This document shows positions 60,773 through 64,000 of a stretch of DNA of 64,000 nt, in pieces (the stretch's first letter is position 1; each line of letters opens with the position of its first letter). Below the pieces are notes generated by a model, which saw only the letters and a list, made by a program, of their open reading frames with translations, was not told the DNA's origin and searched no databases. A program made the translations under genes and the position numbers. Source of the stretch: Arthrobacter sp. ov407 (GTDB lineage: Bacteria > Actinomycetota > Actinomycetes > Actinomycetales > Micrococcaceae); assembly GCF_900102895.1 (NCBI RefSeq), contig NZ_FNGD01000004.1, positions 248,001 to 312,000 of the forward strand, given 5' to 3'.

Positions 60773-61453
60773 CTACTGTCCGTTCGTCGTCGTCGTTGTC
60801 GCAGCCTGGTCGGGCCGCGCTACTGCTGCAAATCTATCAAGCGGCCAGATGATCTGTACCGGCCTGCCAATGACGCGCTCCAACGGCACCATGCCACCGC
60901 CGGGGGCGCCGAGGAGGCTCCGGGAATCGGCCGACATGGAGCGGTGGTCTCCCATGAGCCAGAGCCGTCCGGCCGGCACCTCAACAGCGAACTTCATATC
61001 GCTCGGGGTGTCCCCCGGATACAAATACGGTTCCGCAACTTGCTGGCCGTTGACTGTGAGCCGGCCGCCGGCATCGCAACAGACCACGCGGTCGCCGGGC
61101 AGCCCAATAACGCGCTTGACATACGTGGTGTCGCTGCCCGCGAGGCCGAGCCAGCGCCCGGCATCGGCGAGGGCATCCACCACGGGACCGTTGCCGCTGT
61201 TGAGCGGGGCGAAGGAGCCGCGGCCGTCAAAGACGACGACGTCCCCACGGCCCAGGGGTTCAGCCTGGAAGCCGGTCCGCGCCACCAGGATCCGGTCCCC
61301 GGTGTGCAGGAGCGGTTCCATGGAGGCGGACGGGATGAAGTAGATGTCCACCCACAGCGAGCGGACCACGGCGCTGATGGCCACGGCGAGCACCAGGGCC
61401 AGCAACGCAAAACGCCAGCCCGGTTTCCTGGGCTGGCGTTTTGGCTGTTCCAT
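60773..61453 (-). CDS. lepB: signal peptidase I, short form
   Basis: A 226-residue paralogue of the following gene. One membrane helix near residue 15-35 (WRFALLALVLAVAISAVV), catalytic Ser in FIPSASMEPLL, Lys in [15 protein letters not shown] and LWLMGDHRSMSADSRSL. The two tandem genes may share the work or have different substrates. It lies about 130 bases after rplS in the same direction and touches the second gene through TAGATG. Confidence 0.93.
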   Translation of the reverse strand: MEQPKRQPRKPGWRFALLALVLAVAISAVVRSLWVDIYFIPSASMEPLLHTGDRILVARTGFQAEPLGRGDVVVFDGRGSFAPLNSGNGPVVDALADAGRWLGLAGSDTTYVKRVIGLPGDRVVCCDAGGRLTVNGQQVAEPYLYPGDTPSDMKFAVEVPAGRLWLMGDHRSMSADSRSLLGAPGGGMVPLERVIGRPVQIIWPLDRFAAVARPDQAATTTTTNGQ

Positions 61454-61584
61454 GTTCCGTATCCCTTGGCGCTGTTGTGAACTAAATTGCGCTGTTGCGG
61501 ATAGCTCCGGCGCCGCACAAGCTGACGCACCGGGTACGGTCCGTGGACCCGCGGTGGAAGACTGCCTTAGAAGGCTGGGAAGTC

Positions 61585-61944
61585 TTACTTGGCGGGCTGG
61601 AAGTCGCGCTTTTCCTTGATCTTCGCGGCCTTACCACGCAGGTTACGCATGTAGTAAAGCTTGGCGCGGCGCACGTCACCCTTGGAGACGAGCTCGATCT
61701 TGTCGATGATCGGGGAGTGCACCGGGAAGGTACGCTCTACGCCGACACCGAAGGAGACCTTGCGGACGGTGAAGGTTTCGCGGACGCCATCGCCGTGGCG
61801 ACCAAGGACGAAGCCCTGGAAGACCTGGACGCGGGAGTTCTTGCCTTCGATGATGTTCACGTGAACCTTGATGGTGTCACCCGCGCGGAACTCGGGAACA
61901 TCGGTGCGCAGCGAGGCTGCATCTACGGAATCGAGGATATGCAT
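61585..61944 (-). CDS. rplS: 50S ribosomal protein L19
   Basis: A 119-residue ribosomal protein at the 30S-50S interface. [46 protein letters not shown] and [21 protein letters not shown], read in parts, are the standard L19 blocks. ATG 61944 was chosen since GGAG is upstream; a start eight codons earlier lies in the leader. It lies 235 bases downstream of trmD in the usual rpsP-rimM-trmD-rplS order. Confidence 0.97.
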   Translation of the reverse strand: MHILDSVDAASLRTDVPEFRAGDTIKVHVNIIEGKNSRVQVFQGFVLGRHGDGVRETFTVRKVSFGVGVERTFPVHSPIIDKIELVSKGDVRRAKLYYMRNLRGKAAKIKEKRDFQPAK

Positions 61945-62179
61945 TGATCCACTCCTGGTGAACGCCACAGGTCACTCACGTTGGGTTACGGCGGCCAAGC
62001 CCGGGGGCATGTGCCGCCCGGAAATTTCCGTCGAAAGTTTGTCAATCCGGCCCTGTCAGGAATAGACGGGACCGGGGTGCCAGGCTGTTGGTAGCGCTCC
62101 CCCTGTGGCAGGTTCGCAACCCAGCAGGCACAAGGACCAATTTTGCCACATTTTGTGCGGGTTAGCCCAATCCCGGCGG

Positions 62180-63010
62180 TTAGGCGTCGGGACGGCGCAC
62201 CAGGCGGCCGTCGACGACGTCGTACCCCAGGTCAGCGAACGCCGTGCGGTCCGCGCGCGGCAGCTTGCCGGCGTCGAACTCCGCGAGGAGGTCGGGGCGG
62301 CGTTCGGCGGTGCGCCGGTACTGCTCGTGCCGGCGCCACTGGGCGATCTTGCCGTGGTTGCCGCTCAGCAGCACCGCCGGGACGTCCCGGTCCCGCCAGC
62401 TGGAGGGCTTGGTGTAGACGGGGTACTCGAGCAGCCCGTCCGAGTGGGATTCCTCGACGAGGGACTCGGGGTTGCCGACGACGCCGGGCAGCAGCCGCCC
62501 GATGGCCTCAACCATGGCCAGCACGGCCACTTCGCCGCCGTTGAGGACGTAGTCCCCCAGGCTCATCGGGCGCACCGTGAAGTGGTCCGCGGCCCATTCC
62601 AGGACGCGTTCGTCGATGCCTTCATAGCGTCCGCAGGCGAACACCAGCTGGTCTTCCTCCGCCAGCTCATGCGCGGTGGCCTGGGTGAAGCGCTCACCCG
62701 CGGGCGACGGGACAATCAGGACCGGTTTGCCGGCAGATCCGGCATCGCTGGGTGCGCCGGCACCTTCCGCACGCCCCGCCTGCCCGGCGGCCACGGCGGC
62801 GAGGGCTTGCGCCCACGGCTCGGGCTTCATGACCATGCCGGCTCCGCCGCCGTAGGGGGTGTCATCGACGGTCCGGTGCCGGTCGGTGGTGAAGTCCCGC
62901 AGGTCATGGACCAATAGGTCCAGCAGCCCGTCCTGGCGGGCTTTGCCGATCAGCGACAGCTCCAGCGGGGCCAGGTACTCCGGAAAGATGCTGACGACGT
63001 CGATTCTCAT
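62180..63010 (-). CDS. trmD: tRNA (guanine-N1-)-methyltransferase
   Basis: A 276-residue SPOUT methyltransferase that makes m1G37 in tRNAs with G36, preventing frameshifting. Residues [33 protein letters not shown] and [32 protein letters not shown] form the knotted SAM site. An extra Gly/Ala-rich stretch near 100-115 ([20 protein letters not shown]) is longer than in E. coli. The ATG at 63010 follows the rimM stop without a gap. Confidence 0.96.
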   Translation of the reverse strand: MRIDVVSIFPEYLAPLELSLIGKARQDGLLDLLVHDLRDFTTDRHRTVDDTPYGGGAGMVMKPEPWAQALAAVAAGQAGRAEGAGAPSDAGSAGKPVLIVPSPAGERFTQATAHELAEEDQLVFACGRYEGIDERVLEWAADHFTVRPMSLGDYVLNGGEVAVLAMVEAIGRLLPGVVGNPESLVEESHSDGLLEYPVYTKPSSWRDRDVPAVLLSGNHGKIAQWRRHEQYRRTAERRPDLLAEFDAGKLPRADRTAFADLGYDVVDGRLVRRPDA

Positions 63011-63613
63011 CTACGCGTTGCCCTGCTCTTCGGGGTTCGGCGTGGCGGTGCCCTGGGCTTCAGGGCTCTGGGCTTCAGGGCTCTGTTCTTCGGGGGCCTC
63101 GTCGGTGTTGACCTCGAACAGTCCGGCCGGCGGGGTGACGAGGACGTACTTTTCACCCACGTTGACCTCGGGCACGATCTGCTCGACGAACGGGATCAGG
63201 ACTTCCTTGCCGTCGTCCGTGGTGACCACCAGCAGGTCCTGGACGGGCAGCGTGTGCAATCCTGAGACCTTGCCCACCACGTTGCCGGCCACCCGGACCT
63301 CCAGGCCCACGAGCTCGTGCTCGTACCAGCCCTCGTCGTCGTCGTCGGCGCCGATTTCTTCGGTTTCGATGAACAGCTTCGCGCCGCGCAGGGTCTCGGC
63401 CTCGTTGCGGGTCTCGATCTCCTCGAAGGCCAGCAACAGGATGTCCTTGTTCCAGCGGGCGCTGAACACCGTCAGCGGCCCGGCCGAGGCGGGTTCCACG
63501 ATGAACTGCGTGCCGTGGACAAAACGGTCGCCGGGCGCATCGGTGAGCACCTGGACGGTCACTTCGCCGCGGATGCCGTGGGGCTTGCCGATTCGTGCCA
63601 CCTGGAGCTGCAT
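63011..63613 (-). CDS. rimM: ribosome maturation factor RimM
   Basis: A 200-residue 30S assembly factor with an N-terminal RimM barrel (MQLQVARIGKPHGIRGEVTVQVLTD) and a C-terminal PRC barrel (DDEGWYEHELVGLEVRV, VPFVEQIVPEVNV-like). The last 30 residues (EAPEEQSPEAQSPEAQG) are an acidic tail built on a 15-base duplication at 63055-63084. ATG 63613 was chosen because MQLQVARIGKPHG is the family start. The stop TAG touches the trmD ATG. Confidence 0.93.
   Translation of the reverse strand: MQLQVARIGKPHGIRGEVTVQVLTDAPGDRFVHGTQFIVEPASAGPLTVFSARWNKDILLLAFEEIETRNEAETLRGAKLFIETEEIGADDDDEGWYEHELVGLEVRVAGNVVGKVSGLHTLPVQDLLVVTTDDGKEVLIPFVEQIVPEVNVGEKYVLVTPPAGLFEVNTDEAPEEQSPEAQSPEAQGTATPNPEEQGNA
63055..63084. 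repeat. 15-base tandem duplication in the rimM tail
   Basis: GGGCTTCAGGGCTCT occurs twice in succession (63055-63069 and 63070-63084), encoding two copies of the pentapeptide SPEAQ in the acidic C-terminal tail. Confidence 0.9.
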
Positions 63614-63671
63614 CTGTTCCTCTGTTCGGGGTTGGTGATTCTGTAAGTCTGGTGCGTAAATACGGGAAAAC

Positions 63672-63707
63672 AGTTCGGCCCCTCCACCATTGGTGAAGGG
63701 GCCGGAC
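63672..63707 (-). terminator. intrinsic terminator after the KH-protein gene
   Basis: GTTCGGCCCCTCCACC and GGTGAAGGGGCCGGAC pair with two wobbles; on the minus strand TGTTTTCCC follows. It lies 25 bases after the KH-gene stop and about 60 bases before rimM, so it may attenuate read-through into rimM-trmD. Confidence 0.75.
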
Positions 63708-63731
63708 TCAAGACAAGTAGTGCTGAAAGCG

Positions 63732-63974
63732 TTACCGGCGGCGGTCGGTGTCGACGACGTCGACCCTGACCGGCTCGCCGTCCGCCAGCGCCGCAACCAC
63801 AGTGCGCAATGCGCGTGCGGTCCGGCCCTGCCGGCCGATCACCCGTCCGAGGTCGTCCTGATGAACGCGCACCTCGAGGGTTTCCCCGCGGCGGTTGTTC
63901 TTCGCACTGACCTTGACGTCCTCGGGGCTGTCAACAATCCCGCGGACCAGGTGTTCGAGCGCTTCTGCCAGCAA
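63732..63974 (-). CDS. khpA: KH domain RNA-binding protein (KhpA)
   Basis: An 80-residue protein consisting of one KH domain; the RNA-binding loop is GRVIGRQGRTARALRTVVAAL (G-x-x-G), within DLGRVIG. KhpA-type proteins bind RNA and influence cell division and ribosome assembly. The start is TTG 63974, one base after the rpsP stop, with GAGGCTGAG of rpsP serving as ribosome binding site. It lies between rpsP and rimM as usual. Confidence 0.92.
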   Translation of the reverse strand: MLAEALEHLVRGIVDSPEDVKVSAKNNRRGETLEVRVHQDDLGRVIGRQGRTARALRTVVAALADGEPVRVDVVDTDRRR

Positions 63975-63975
63975 T

Positions 63976-64000
63976 TTACTCAGCCTCGGTGGTCTCTGCT
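63976..64000 (-). CDS. rpsP: 30S ribosomal protein S16 (partial, C-terminus only)
   Basis: Only the end of the gene is present: AETTEAE followed by TAA (complement of 63976-63978). The identification rests on gene order (rpsP-khpA-rimM-trmD-rplS) and the acidic tail typical of actinobacterial S16, so it is inference. Confidence 0.6.

Overview
The window is a 64 kb piece of a high-GC actinobacterial chromosome. Gene content and protein style point to Micrococcaceae, most like Arthrobacter or Pseudarthrobacter: a homodimeric E1 pyruvate dehydrogenase beside a FasR-fabD-fabH-acpP-fabF cluster, a class A RNase P RNA of actinobacterial type, DUF3145, DUF3052 and DUF2469 proteins, an MptB-type mannosyltransferase, and the order rpsP-KH-rimM-trmD-rplS-lepB-lepB-rnhB-DUF2469 running towards yraN-yifB-dprA-xerC. 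I see no insertion sequence, prophage, CRISPR array or plasmid function. This is ordinary core chromosome with one modest catabolic island.

Layout. 1-13.4 kb is housekeeping and stress: an epimerase, a MscS channel, truncated haemoglobin, acyl-CoA thioesterase II, EttA, a second-type SSB, tRNA-Arg(TCT), CorA, a LapA-like protein, an acetyltransferase, methionine aminopeptidase, an AlkD-like protein, the mannosyltransferase and oligoribonuclease. 13.4-30.5 kb holds tRNA-His, an acyl-CoA dehydrogenase, peptide deformylase, an alpha/beta hydrolase, PPK2, a membrane-tethered HNH nuclease, a long GAPDH, a GMC oxidoreductase, RNase P RNA, an SPFH protein, a Tat-type lipoprotein esterase, YaaA, a CT398-like coiled-coil protein, Nif3, MsrA, the cysK-cysE pair and an SDR. 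30.5-40.6 kb is a sugar-acid region: gnd, a FadR-type regulator, an operon of a GarR-like dehydrogenase, IdnO and IdnD, a divergent 2-hydroxyacid dehydrogenase, an MHS-type MFS transporter, an IclR regulator and a fumarylacetoacetase-family hydrolase. IdnD and IdnO would convert L-idonate through 5-ketogluconate to gluconate, and Gnd would oxidise 6-phosphogluconate; the connecting gluconate kinase is not in the window.

40.6-43.3 kb carries a probable very short hairpin RNA, a small DUF6504-like gene, tRNA-Val(TAC), a sirtuin, a peroxiredoxin and DUF3052. 43.7-51.9 kb links acetyl-CoA supply (aceE) to fatty acid synthesis (fasR, fabD, fabH, acpP, fabF). 52-57 kb is xerC-dprA-yifB-yraN (recombination and DNA uptake), followed by a HAD protein and a divergent GT51 transglycosylase. 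58.7-64 kb is the translation and secretion block down to the end of rpsP.

Regulation that can be read directly: matched inverted repeats before fasR and fabD; a shared 9-mer in three promoters around the IclR gene; a 16-bp direct repeat before gnd; many strong intrinsic terminators, mostly between convergent or adjacent units; and a recurring arrangement in which a TAnnnT box lies 5-7 bases before the start codon of at least 14 genes that mostly lack a clear ribosome binding site, suggesting leaderless mRNAs. No wholly new multi-gene system was found. The most promising new items are the short promoter-hairpin RNA at 40700-40782 and the regulatory motifs.
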